Shown piece after piece: positions 47,462 through 58,700 of a DNA stretch of 64,000 nucleotides (position 1 is the stretch's first letter; each line of letters begins with the position of its first letter). The notes below the pieces were generated by a model that saw only the letters and a program-made list of their open reading frames with translations, was not told the origin of the DNA and searched no databases. A program made the translations under genes and the position numbers. This stretch comes from JBJSXJ01 sp044235425 (GTDB lineage Bacteria; Planctomycetota; Planctomycetia; Pirellulales; Pirellulaceae). The DNA lies in contig JBIIHW010000012.1 in assembly GCA_044235425.1 (NCBI GenBank), positions 1 through 64,000 on the forward strand, in the 5' to 3' direction.

Positions 47462-47684
47462 GAATTTCCTCATCCTTAACTAGCGCCAGGCGCGACTGCT
47501 GGCTGGTGAAAGGCACCGCTAACAAACATTTCAGCAAACCTCGTGCCAGCCAACAAGTTCGCTCCGCTACCGCCCTTTTCCGTGCTCAGAATCCCTCGCC
47601 TGCCGCCCAGCTGGTATTCACTAGGCAACCGCTGCGTTGTTTTTAGGCACAACGCGGGGGGAGTTTCGCCGGGAGAGCACCGGT

Positions 47685-47713
47685 TTCCCAAATCGGGGCG
47701 GAGCACCTATAAT
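47685..47713 (+). promoter_or_regulatory. Candidate sigma70-type promoter for leuCD
   Basis: TTCCCA (4 of 6 to TTGACA) at 47685-47690, a 17-bp spacer, and a perfect TATAAT at 47708-47713, 113 bp upstream of leuC. The spacing and strand fit the leuCD operon. The remainder of 47474-47825 is the divergent control region between the two genes. Confidence 0.65.
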
Positions 47714-47731
47714 CCGGGGCTCAGATTTCGT

Positions 47732-47769
47732 GACCGCGTGACGGCGTGTAGCACGCACCGGCGGCGGTC
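47732..47769 (+). promoter_or_regulatory. Leader stem-loop upstream of leuC
   Basis: Inner hairpin GCGTG-TAG-CACGC (47744-47756) inside an outer inverted repeat GACCGC (47732-47737) and GCGGTC (47764-47769). It lies just downstream of the candidate start of transcription. Could be a fold in the leader mRNA; no leucine-codon peptide or T-run terminator was found, so classic attenuation is not supported. Confidence 0.35.
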
Positions 47770-47825
47770 GTTGTGACGTTCCCCTCCGATCCAGCATTGA
47801 GCAGGAAAAAGATCCTTCAAATCCC

Positions 47826-49256
47826 ATGGTAACACCGTCCCCCTCCAACGCTCCGCGCACCATGTTCCAGAAGATCTGGGATCAACATGTCGTGCATGCC
47901 GAACCGGGTAAGCAGACGATTCTGTACATTGATTTGCAATTGGTTCACGAGGTGACAAGTCCGCAGGCCTTCGAGGGCCTGAGGCTGGCGGGGCGGCGAG
48001 TGCGTCGGCCGGAACGCACGATTGCCACTCCGGATCACAACATCCCGACGACGGATCGGGCGTTGCCGATTGCCGATCCGATCTCGCGGCAGCAGGTAGA
48101 GACGTTGCGGCAGAACTGTCGTGACTTTGGCATTCGACTTTACGATCTGCACGATGCCAAACAGGGGATCGTGCACATTATTGGCCCGGAGCTGGGCTAC
48201 ACTCAGCCCGGCATGACGATCGTTTGCGGCGATAGCCACACCGCGACGCATGGTGCGTTCGGAGCTTTGGCGTTCGGGATTGGTACGAGCGAAGTGGAGC
48301 ATGTATTAGCCACTCAAACACTGCTGCAGGATCGTCCCAAGACGTTTGAATTGCGAGTGGACGGCGAGCTGGGGACGGGCGTCACGGCGAAAGATCTGAT
48401 TCTTTATCTGATCGGTCGTATCACGACTCAGGGTGGCACGGGGTATGTGATCGAGTACACGGGGAGTGCGATTCGATCGCTGTCGATGGAAGGCCGCATG
48501 ACGGTCTGCAACATGTCGATCGAAGCGGGTGCTCGAGCGGGCATGATTGCCCCTGACGCCACCACCTTTGCCTATTTGCAGGGCCGGGAGTTTGCACCAA
48601 GCGGAGCGGCTTGGGAGCGAGCGGTAGCGCGGTGGCAGGAACTGCCGACCGATTCCGGTGCCCAGTACGATCGAGTGGAGCGTTATGAGGCAGCTGATGT
48701 TGCTCCTCAGGTTACTTGGGGTACCACGCCGGGGCAGGTGTTGGGAGTGGACCAGCGAGTGCCGGATCCAGGAAGCTTCGCCGATAAGACGGATCAACAA
48801 ACTGCCGCTCGAGCCCTCGATTACATGGGCCTCGTGGCTGGCACTCCGCTGACGGAGGTCTCGATTGATCGTGCCTTCATTGGTAGCTGCACGAATGCGC
48901 GAATTGAGGATTTGCGAGCGGCCGCGGCGATCGTCCGTGGTTATCGAGTGGCGAAGAATGTGCACGCGATGGTGGTGCCGGGGAGTTCGCAGGTCAAGGT
49001 GCAAGCGGAAGCCGAGGGTCTGGATCGACTTTTCCTGGACGCCGGCTTTGAATGGCGCGATGCGGGCTGCAGCATGTGCTTGGCGATGAACCCCGATAAG
49101 TTGGCTCCTGGCGAACGCTGTGCCAGCACCAGCAATCGTAATTTTGAAGGCCGACAAGGTAAGGGTGGTCGTACGCACCTCGTCTCGCCCGCGATGGCTG
49201 CCGCCGCCGCCATCACCGGTCATTTTGTCGATGTTCGCAAGTGGGAGCTGAAGTAA
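47826..49256 (+). CDS. leuC: 3-isopropylmalate dehydratase large subunit
   Basis: A 476-residue aconitase-family protein. Landmarks: KIWDQHVVH start, HVATHDH-like ATPDHNIPTTDR, GPELGYTQPGMTIVCGDSHTA, HGAFGALAFGIGTSEVEHVL. Iron-sulfur ligands are Cys in FIGSCTNARIEDL and in AGCSMCLAMNPD; GERCASTSNRNFEGRQGKGGR closes the site. Isomerises 2-isopropylmalate to 3-isopropylmalate in leucine synthesis together with LeuD, whose gene starts 2 bp after this stop. A single leuC/leuD pair of bacterial type. Confidence 0.97.
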   Translation: MVTPSPSNAPRTMFQKIWDQHVVHAEPGKQTILYIDLQLVHEVTSPQAFEGLRLAGRRVRRPERTIATPDHNIPTTDRALPIADPISRQQVETLRQNCRDFGIRLYDLHDAKQGIVHIIGPELGYTQPGMTIVCGDSHTATHGAFGALAFGIGTSEVEHVLATQTLLQDRPKTFELRVDGELGTGVTAKDLILYLIGRITTQGGTGYVIEYTGSAIRSLSMEGRMTVCNMSIEAGARAGMIAPDATTFAYLQGREFAPSGAAWERAVARWQELPTDSGAQYDRVERYEAADVAPQVTWGTTPGQVLGVDQRVPDPGSFADKTDQQTAARALDYMGLVAGTPLTEVSIDRAFIGSCTNARIEDLRAAAAIVRGYRVAKNVHAMVVPGSSQVKVQAEAEGLDRLFLDAGFEWRDAGCSMCLAMNPDKLAPGERCASTSNRNFEGRQGKGGRTHLVSPAMAAAAAITGHFVDVRKWELK

Positions 49257-49258
49257 TC

Positions 49259-49849
49259 ATGGAATCGTTTAAAACGTTCACCGGTATTGTGGCCGCACTG
49301 GATCGAGCGGATGTGGATACCGATCAAATCATTCCGAAACAGTTTCTCAAGCGCATTGAACGCACGGGCTATGGGGACTTCCTGTTTTTCGACTGGCGTT
49401 ACTTGGCGGATGGTAAACCCGATGCCTCGTTCGAATTGAATCGCCCCGAGTTCCAGGGCGCTTCCATCTTGCTCGCACGACGTAATTTCGGCTGTGGTTC
49501 CAGTCGCGAGCATGCGGTCTGGGCAATCGAAAACTATGGTCTGAAAGTGGTGCTGGCCCCAAGCTTTGCGGACATCTTTTACAACAACTGTTTCAAAAAC
49601 GGCGTGCTTCCCATTCGCTTGGATGAAGCGACGATCGAAGATTTGTTTCAGCGCGTGGCCGCTAGTCCGGGCTATCGCTTGACCGTCGATCTCGAGCGCT
49701 GTGAGATTACCGGCGCGGGTGGATTGAAAACGACGTTCACCGTCGACGCTTTCCGCCGCGAATGCCTGCTGCATGGCTGGGACGACATTGCCCTCACCTT
49801 GCAACATGCCGATCGCATCACAGCCTTCGAAGCGGCTCGAGCCGAGTAG
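49259..49849 (+). CDS. leuD: 3-isopropylmalate dehydratase small subunit
   Basis: A 196-residue swivel-domain subunit. MESFKTFTGIVAALDRADVD, TDQIIPKQFLKRIERTGYG, LARRNFGCGSSREHAVWAI, YGLKVVLAPSFADIFYNNCF and NGVLPIRLDE are the family's hallmarks. The start is ATG 49259, two bases after the LeuC stop, so translation is coupled. The stop TAG 49847-49849 is followed at once by a heptamer repeat array. Confidence 0.97.
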   Translation: MESFKTFTGIVAALDRADVDTDQIIPKQFLKRIERTGYGDFLFFDWRYLADGKPDASFELNRPEFQGASILLARRNFGCGSSREHAVWAIENYGLKVVLAPSFADIFYNNCFKNGVLPIRLDEATIEDLFQRVAASPGYRLTVDLERCEITGAGGLKTTFTVDAFRRECLLHGWDDIALTLQHADRITAFEAARAE

Positions 49850-49898
49850 CAGGAGGCAGGAGGCAGGAGGCTGGAGGCTGGAGGCTGGAGGCAGGAGG
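49850..49898 (+). repeat. Heptamer tandem array (CAGGAGG/CTGGAGG), 7 units
   Basis: Seven 7-bp units beginning the base after the leuD stop, in the order A, A, A, T, T, T, A at the second position. The next gene (hemB) is convergent, so the array lies at the 3' ends of both genes. Confidence 0.98.
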
Positions 49899-49902
49899 CT
49901 CG

Positions 49903-50910
49903 TTATTGACCCCGTAACCACTCGGCGACTTGCTTCGCCCAGTAGGTGATGATGATGCTCGCGCCCGCTCGGCGGATGGCGATCAGCGATTCCAGGGCGA
50001 CGGCGCGTTCGTCCAGCCAGCCTTGACTGGCTGCCGCTTTCACCATGCTGTATTCGCCCGATACGTTGTAGGCGGCCAGCGGTACACCGGGGAACTGGCT
50101 GCTGACGCGCTGAATGATATCCAGATAGGCCAGTGCCGGTTTGACCATGATCAAATCAGCCCCTTCGGCCAAATCAAGAGCCACTTCGCGCAGGGCTTGA
50201 GCGGCGGCGGCCGCCGGGTCCATTTGGTAGGTGCGCCGATCGCCAAACTGAGGTGTGCTTTCGGCGGCATCACGAAAGGGGCCGTAAAACGCACTCGCAT
50301 ACTTCGCCGCATAACTCATGATCGGTAGATGCTCGAAACTTTGCGCATCCAGGGCCGAGCGGATGGCTTGGATCATCCCGTCCATCATGCCGCTGGGAGC
50401 GACCATATCCGCGCCGGCCTCGGCAAAACTCACCGCCTGCCTCCCGAGCAGTTCCAGCGTAGCATCATTGTCGACGTCGGGCTTTCCCGCCCGTTCAACA
50501 ATCACACCACAGTGGCCATGACTGGTGAATTCACAGAAACAGACATCGGCCACGACCAGAAAATCGGGCGCCACCGCCTTCGCCGCGCGAATCGCTTGCT
50601 GCACGATGCCATCCGGCTGACAGGAATCGCTGCCTGCCTCATCCTTATGTGCTGGAATACCAAAGAGGATGACGCCGCCAAGTCCCTGCTCTTGGGCCGC
50701 CAAGACCTGAGCCCCAATGCGGTCGACCGTCCACTGGCTGTGGCCGGGCATCGACTTAATCGGCTGCTCCAGGTTGTGACCGCTACGCACGAAAAGCGGC
50801 AGGATGAGTTGACGAGTGGACAAATGCGTATCGCGCACGAGAGCACGCACTCCAGCGTGATAACGCAGACGACGCAGACGAGTGGTCGGAAAGTTTTCAG
50901 GTGAGTTCAT
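49903..50910 (-). CDS. hemB: Delta-aminolevulinic acid dehydratase (porphobilinogen synthase)
   Basis: A 335-residue protein. Zinc cysteines form CxCx7C in VCFCEFTSHGHCG (around residue 122). Schiff-base lysines appear in SYAAKYASAFYGPFRDA and in MVKPALAYLDI. The PSGMMDGMI segment and YNVSGEYSMVKAA end are typical. Condenses two ALA molecules to porphobilinogen for haem, chlorin and cobalamin synthesis. Zinc-type rather than magnesium-type. Divergent from truB. Confidence 0.97.
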   Translation of the reverse strand: MNSPENFPTTRLRRLRYHAGVRALVRDTHLSTRQLILPLFVRSGHNLEQPIKSMPGHSQWTVDRIGAQVLAAQEQGLGGVILFGIPAHKDEAGSDSCQPDGIVQQAIRAAKAVAPDFLVVADVCFCEFTSHGHCGVIVERAGKPDVDNDATLELLGRQAVSFAEAGADMVAPSGMMDGMIQAIRSALDAQSFEHLPIMSYAAKYASAFYGPFRDAAESTPQFGDRRTYQMDPAAAAAQALREVALDLAEGADLIMVKPALAYLDIIQRVSSQFPGVPLAAYNVSGEYSMVKAAASQGWLDERAVALESLIAIRRAGASIIITYWAKQVAEWLRGQ

Positions 50911-51061
50911 AAAAAACGGTTATAGTCAACTTGCTCAGTCCCTTCCACCGTATGCAGCCGCCAGGAATTCTCGTACATTCGCAGTTCTTAACCGTCAGAC
51001 TTCGATCCTCGTCCGCTCGAGCTTCTTCCCTTCCTCTGCAGCAGAAAGTCGACTCGGTTCC

Positions 51062-51937
51062 ATGCTCGGTCTACTCAACATGGCCAAACCGGCCGGAATC
51101 ACGTCGCGCGATGTCGTGAATCGGATCCAACGACTGGTGCGCCCGGCCAAAGTGGGTCATGCCGGTACCCTGGATCCGCTCGCCACCGGCGTGCTGGTCG
51201 TCGCCATCGGCTCCGCCACTCGCCTGATCGAACAAGTTCAAGCCGGCCCAAAAAGTTATAGAGCAACGTTTTTACTGGGCCGGTCCAGCGACTCGGATGA
51301 TGCCGAAGGTGAAGTCACCGTGCACGCAGCCGCTCCCGTGCCCACAGCCGAACAGCTGTCGTTGCAGGCCGCCAAGTTCCTGGGCGTCATTCAGCAAGTT
51401 CCCCCCATCTACTCGGCCGTCCGCGTGGCGGGCCGCCGAGCCTACGATCGCGCTCGACGTGGTGAACAGATTACCCTTACGGCACGCCCCGTCACCATCC
51501 ATCGTCTGGCCATCATCGCCTACGAATACCCTCAGCTGATTCTCGAGATCGATTGTAGTTCCGGCACCTACATCCGCAGCATCGGTCGCGATTTGGCCGC
51601 GGCGCTCAACACCACAGCAATCATGAGTGCCTTGGAGCGGACGGCGGTTTCTCGGTTCCGAGTTGAAGAAGCAACTCCTTTGGAAGCGCTGCGAACGCTG
51701 GAGGATGTCGAGCGACATCGAGTTCCGCTGCTGTGGGCGGTCGAGGATTGGCCGCGTGTGACGGTGACCGACCAGCAGCTGATCGAAATCCGTCACGGTC
51801 GTACGATCGGCTGCCCCAATACACTCGATCCGAACACCGCCGCGCACGTCGCCGCGGTGGATGAACGTGGCGAGCTAGTCGCTCTGCTCACTGCCCGCCC
51901 CGGCGCTACGCTTGGCCCCACACTGAACCTCGTCTAG
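51062..51937 (+). CDS. truB: tRNA pseudouridine synthase B
   Basis: A 291-residue TruB. MLGLLNMAKPAGITSRDVVN start, GHAGTLDPLATGVL with the catalytic Asp near residue 41, and KSYRATFLLGRSSDSDDAEG, PPIYSAVRVAGRRAYDRARRG and SSGTYIRSIGRDL follow in order. Makes pseudouridine 55 in tRNA. The frame is open back to 50882, but the family N-terminus fixes the start at 51062. A short C-terminal domain is present. Stand-alone; nusA, infB and rbfA are not adjacent. Confidence 0.95.
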   Translation: MLGLLNMAKPAGITSRDVVNRIQRLVRPAKVGHAGTLDPLATGVLVVAIGSATRLIEQVQAGPKSYRATFLLGRSSDSDDAEGEVTVHAAAPVPTAEQLSLQAAKFLGVIQQVPPIYSAVRVAGRRAYDRARRGEQITLTARPVTIHRLAIIAYEYPQLILEIDCSSGTYIRSIGRDLAAALNTTAIMSALERTAVSRFRVEEATPLEALRTLEDVERHRVPLLWAVEDWPRVTVTDQQLIEIRHGRTIGCPNTLDPNTAAHVAAVDERGELVALLTARPGATLGPTLNLV

Positions 51938-52007
51938 CGGCATCTTCCCTGAACGGTCAATTCCAGCGGCAGCATCAACCGTGCTTGCGGCAGCATCGAC
52001 CGCACAC

Positions 52008-52430
52008 TCAGCGGCGTTTCGAACGGCTGACCGGTTTGGGCGCTGCGGCGGCGTCTGCTCGAGCGGGTACCAGGGTGAGCCTATCTGGTGCGCGCGAGAA
52101 CACCTGCAACATCAAGACCTCACCATGTTTGGGTACCGTTTTGGCGTTCCAGCCATAGACAAATTCTCGGGGCCGACCGATTAAACCTCGGACCTGTGGT
52201 CCCAGTGCACCCAGGATACCGGCCGCCGTTCCCACCGCATCACCCGCGCGAATGCCAGCTCGTATTTGCAGAAACGCCGCTCGCTGCAGCACGACATAAG
52301 CCAGTCCGCCGTTGAGCGGCCACTGGGATTCACGCATCACGAATTGAATCGAATCGGACTCCAAACAGTCATCATCCGGCCCCGGTTCCAGATAGACGAC
52401 CACGTTGAGAATCGGCAACATGCGGAACAT
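52008..52430 (-). CDS. Conserved-looking hypothetical protein
   Basis: A 140-residue protein from ATG 52430 (GGGAGG 5 nt upstream); a longer frame to 52493 lacks a ribosome-binding site. It starts MFRMLPILNVVVYLEPGPDD and has VLQRAAFLQIRAGIRAGDAVG and EFVYGWNAKTVPKHGEVLML, a small alpha/beta or beta domain. The tail is Ala/Pro/Lys-rich. No membrane helix. A (TG)10 repeat lies about 65 bp upstream of the start. Family not recognised. Confidence 0.6.
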   Translation of the reverse strand: MFRMLPILNVVVYLEPGPDDDCLESDSIQFVMRESQWPLNGGLAYVVLQRAAFLQIRAGIRAGDAVGTAAGILGALGPQVRGLIGRPREFVYGWNAKTVPKHGEVLMLQVFSRAPDRLTLVPARADAAAAPKPVSRSKRR

Positions 52431-52494
52431 CTTCGCCTCCCCGTCTCCCGCACTTCTCGAATTCGGCACCCATCGAGTTTTCGGCGAGGACAAT

Positions 52495-52514
52495 TGTGTG
52501 TGTGTGTGTGTGTG
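52495..52514. repeat. (TG)10 dinucleotide microsatellite
   Basis: Ten perfect TG units in the intergenic region upstream of the 52430 gene (promoter side on the minus strand). Dinucleotide tracts of this length are prone to slippage and can alter promoter spacing. Confidence 0.97.
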
Positions 52515-53081
52515 AAACCGAACGAGCTAACTTTCGCTGCGGCCGATGAACAGGCCCTCCACCTGCTCCAGCGATTCCTTCCCAGCACGGTTACTGCCCA
52601 TCGCCCTTGCTATCGCAAAGAGGTCGCCAAACCGGCCCCAAAAAAGTTGGTCCATTCGGGATTTTCGTGGATCGCCGTCTCGAGGAGGGAAGCCATAAAC
52701 CCGCGGCGTTGCCGTGGGCTGAATTGTCTCGCCCCATCCGAGGCTTCGCACTCAACATCAACCTGAAAACGACCTGAGGCTTAACCTAGCAGCATTCGCC
52801 CCTTGGACACCTGCGCCCGGCCTCCGAAAATCCCAGGCATGATGCCGTGACGGCCCTTCGTTTCACACCGCTTGCGACGGAGATGTTTGGCAGGCTTGGT
52901 GTGAGAGCCGGAGCCCGAGCCGAAGCATACGGCGCGCGCCAGCACTGCGGTCCTACCCAGCGTCCGCAAAGCCGCGTAAAATACCTCCCCCGTCGTCGCC
53001 GGCTAGGATCTCTGTGATCGCGCCGCGATCCGACCGTGGCGAATCCCCCCCTGACACCTCCTTTTGCACGGTGAACCCACC
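52515..53081. other. Intergenic region upstream of ilvD, no supported gene
   Basis: About 570 bp with no strong coding signal. Two short minus-strand frames (62-74 codons; stops at 52527 and 52781) have partly protein-like stretches such as GRFGDLFAIARAMGSNRAGK, but no ribosome-binding site and no family I recognise. No hairpin with a T-run is evident. Confidence 0.5.
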
Positions 53082-54761
<1,680 letters not shown>

Positions 54762-54891
54762 TCGTCCAACCGGGATTTCCGTAGGGCACTGCCTCGACGA
54801 CGGGGCAGTTGCGGCGGTCAACGCATCGCGGAGCGATGGCAAGTGGTGGGGCCACTGCGGGGACGCCGCGAGTTTGTCGTATCGGTATTCT

Positions 54892-54929
54892 TTGGCCGAG
54901 GTGGAGCCAATACCATCGCTCCGCGATTC
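54892..54929. repeat. Dispersed 38-bp element, copy 1
   Basis: Matches 61331-61368 with two mismatches. It contains two small inverted repeats: TTGGC...GCCAA and ATCGC-TCC-GCGAT. An inverted partial copy (catcgcggagcgatgg) lies just upstream at about 54823-54839. It is the only recognisable feature in 54762-55040 downstream of ilvD. Confidence 0.85.
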
Positions 54930-55040
54930 AGGAAAAACGGGTCGATGAGCCTCTCCCCTGAACCTCCGCGATATGATCTTGTTTTTCCCCCACCGCCTGT
55001 CCAGCTTTTGAGATCCACTTCGCTGGACCTGAACAGCCAG

Positions 55041-55730
55041 CTAGTTGCCGTTCGCCGCCACCAGCTTTCGTCGCTGTCGCAGATACGCCACCAGCCCCAG
55101 CCCCACGCTCCAGGTTACCAGCGTGGCTGGCTCGGGAACTGGTATATCGAGCCCTCCCTCCGTGCGGATTGTCCACTGAGAAGAGGGAAACACGCTGGCA
55201 TCGAGTGACGTTCCGTCACCTAAGAGCAGATCATCACTGATCACGGACGGAAGATTGTTGATACGAATGCGAGTGGATTCGTTATAGAGCGATCCGACTC
55301 CTTCGATCGTTCCGAGTTGCAAGCGATACTGCCCATCGCCAAAGGGCGTGCCGACAGGAGTTCCATCCGTGGGATCAAGATCGGCCTGCGAGACGATCCA
55401 GGGCCCCGCCGTCAAAGCGCCACCATAGTTATCAAACTGACTGCTGCCAGAAACTTGGGTGAATGAGCTTCCTCCCGAGGTGATTTGAGCCAGAAAACTG
55501 CCCGAAATCAGACCATAATTCGAATCTCCAAGGATGGTTGGCTCGCCCGGACTGAGCGTTTCCAGCAAATAGACCTGCAGCGCAAAGGGCGCACCGGCGG
55601 AAATCGTCGTCGGTCCATCAAAGGCGATCGTGTACGTTGCCCCCTGTAACTCACCTCTAAGTATCAGGCTCCACAGGACAGCAACGAACACGATTTGTTG
55701 CACGAAGGCTGGAATTCTTGTAAGTATCAT
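55041..55730 (-). CDS. PEP-CTERM sorting-signal exported protein
   Basis: A 229-residue protein. N-terminal signal peptide (QIVFVAVLWSLILRG), a beta-rich middle with NYGLISGSFLAQITSGG, then the C-terminal PEP-CTERM signal: VPEPATLVTWSVGLGLVAYL and the basic RQRRK tail. Such proteins are processed by exosortase and end up at the surface or in the exopolysaccharide. Not related in sequence to the giant gene just upstream, 40 bp away on the same strand. Function unknown. Confidence 0.85.
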   Translation of the reverse strand: MILTRIPAFVQQIVFVAVLWSLILRGELQGATYTIAFDGPTTISAGAPFALQVYLLETLSPGEPTILGDSNYGLISGSFLAQITSGGSSFTQVSGSSQFDNYGGALTAGPWIVSQADLDPTDGTPVGTPFGDGQYRLQLGTIEGVGSLYNESTRIRINNLPSVISDDLLLGDGTSLDASVFPSSQWTIRTEGGLDIPVPEPATLVTWSVGLGLVAYLRQRRKLVAANGN

Positions 55731-55770
55731 CGATTGCTTTCTAAGCGAAAATGATCGGACAGGATACTAA

Positions 55771-58700
55771 TTAAATGGAACGCCTCTTCTTGTTGTAATT
55801 CGCGGAGAATTTTGTCGTGTCGACGCCACCCCTCACCGCTCCATCGCCATCGAAATCAAGAGCACTATTGTAATTGGCAGCAATCTGGGCATTTCGCAAC
55901 GCGATATTGTCGATGCCGTCCACGTCGCCATCTCCATCACTGTCGCCAAACATCCGGAAGAACCGGTCTGCCGCTGCACTTCCAAACTGATTCCTGCCAG
56001 ATAGCTGAGACGCCGAAATCTGCAGTAACCAGTTGCCGTCGTCCAGCGAATTACCACGACTGCCGGTTGCGTTTCTGGAAACCACACCTGCACCGCTGCC
56101 GAAACGCAGCGTGTAGGTGCTGCCCTCACTACTCACCAGAATCTGTGAACTCGCCAACGGCGTGTTCGAGGCCGTAAATAGCCCCAGATTGACTAAACTG
56201 AAAGCCGTTTCTGGATTCGGGAGAGGAATATCGGTAACGACCACCAGGGAGGTAATCTGCGATCGCTGATTAATATTATTAAACGAGTCAGCACCGTTGA
56301 TGGTAACGGAAACGAGTTCCGGTAAATTGACCAAGCTGATCGTGTAATTTTTCTCGAATGAAAGCTTTCCTTGATCGGTCACGCGCACACGGACCTCGTA
56401 GCTCGACTGGGTCTCAAAGTCCAAACTACTGGTGGCTCGGAGTTTATTTCCACTGATATTGAACTTCGCATTATCGGCGTCGCCCTCGCCGGCGGCCAAG
56501 CGATAGGTAAACGTGTTACCGGCATCCGGATCGGAGGCGCTCCAAGTACCCACGACGGCATTTTTACCGGCATTTTCTGGAATGGTATTCGCAGACAAGC
56601 TGAGGTCGTTTGGGGCCTCGTTCACATTCGTCACTCGGATCGTAAAGGTCTTTTCTACAAACAAACCACCCTGATCCGTCGTACGGACTCGAATCGCATA
56701 ACTCGTCTTCGACTCAAAGTCAAAACTGCTGTTGGCCCGTAGCGTGGCGCCGCTGATATTGAACAGGTTGTTGTCCGCCGAGCCCGCGCCGGACACAAGA
56801 CTGTAGGTAAAGCTGTCGCCAGCGTTAGCGTCGGTCGTGCTGAGGTTTCCTACCGTCGCGTTGACTCCTGCGTTCTCGGCAATGGCAGCGGGTGAGAGCC
56901 CGATGTTCGTGGGAGCGGCGTTCGCTTTGGTGACGGTGATGATGAAAACCTTCTCCAGGAACAAACCGCCCTGATCCGTCGAACGAACTCGAACACTGTA
57001 ACTAGATTTGGCACTCAAACTGAGATTACTCGTCACTCGCAGCGTGGCTCCGCTGATATTAAACGCCGCGTTGTCGGCGCTGCCGCTGCCGGAGACGAGC
57101 GTGTAGGTAAACGTGTCGCCCGCGTCGGGGTCGGTCGAGCTGAGTGTCCCGACGACCGCGTTGGCTCCCGAATTCTCCGTCACCGATGATTTTGACAGCG
57201 CGATGTTCGTCGGAGATTCGTTCACGTTGGTGACGGAGATCGTGAACGTGTTTTCGGTGCTCAGCCCGCCCAGGTCGGTGGTACGGACTCGCACCATGTA
57301 ACTGGATTTTGCTTCGAAGTCCAAGCTGCTGGTCGCCTTGAGAGTCGCTCCGCTGATGCTGAACGCCGCGTTGTCGGCATCGCCGCTGCCAGAGACCAGC
57401 GTGTAGGTAAACGTGTCACCCGCATCGGGATCGGTTGTGCTGAGCGTCCCGACCGTGGCGCTAGCACCCGCGTTTTCGGACAGCGACGCGCTTGATAGCG
57501 CGATGTTCGTCGGCGATTCGTTCACATTGGTGACGGTGATCGTGAACGACTTTTCGGTGGTCAACCCGCCCAGGTCGGTGGTACCGACTCGCACCGTGTA
57601 GCTGGATTTGCTTTCAAAATCCAAGCTGCTGTTCGCCTTCAGAGTCGCTCCGCTAATGCTGAACGCCGCGTTGTCGGCATCGCCGGTGCCCGAGACCAGC
57701 GTGTACGTAAACGTGTCGCCCGCGTCGGGGTCGGTCGTGCTGAGCGTCCCGACCGTGGCATCAGCTCCGCCGGCTTCGGCCAGCGACGCGCTGGACAGCG
57801 CGACGTTCGTCGGCGATTCGTTCACGTTGGTGACCGAGATCGTGAACGATTTTTCGGTGGTCAGACCGCCCAGGTCGGTGGAACGCACGCGCACCGTGTA
57901 GCTGAATTTCGCTTCGAAATTGAAACTGCTGGTTGCTTGCAGCGTCGCTCCGCTGATGCTGAACGCCGCGTTGTCGACATCGCCGCTGCCAGAGACCAGC
58001 GTGTACGCAAACGTGTCTCCCGCGTCGGGGTCGGTCGTGCTGAGCGTCCCCACGGTGGCGCTGGCCCCCGCGTTTTCGGCCAGTGTCGTTTTGGATAAGG
58101 TCATATTGGTGGGTGCTGAGTTTCCAGAGCTGCTCCCGGTGGTCGTGACAATGATGATGTCTTCAAACCACAACCCTTGCTGATCCGTCGAGCGCACTCG
58201 GACGGTGTAGCTGGCATTGGCACCAGCAATAAAGCCACTGGCCGTCAGCAGCTGGTCGCCGTTGATCACGAATGAATCGTTATTGGCATCACCTGCACCC
58301 GCCACTAGAGTGTAGGTGTAGGTATCTCCATAATCCACGTCATGCGAAACCAGATCACCAACCCGGACACCACCGCCACTGCCCGCCGGAATCTCACTTG
58401 CTGTAACGCCTATATCATAGTGCCTATTCAATTTTACAGTCGTCAATTCTGTTCCATAGTACTGGTTCGTCGCGGCAAAGTATAAATCGCCGTGATAGAC
58501 AACTGCGTCTTGAAGGTCGTATGTCCGAAAAAAATAGTTGGAAATGTCTTTCGTGCCAAGTTCAGTTCCATCTGTCACGTAAAGCGATTCCTGGGAGTAA
58601 TCATAGTTGGCCGTAAACAGCACCACTCCATCCATCGCGCAAATATCGTTGATTGCCAGAACGCCTGGCAGATTCGTTACTCGCATCGTACCGGCCAGCG

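Noticed and set aside
52527..52969. Short minus-strand frames in the ilvD upstream gap
   Set aside because: No ribosome-binding site, no family and weak coding bias; listed only as a region note.
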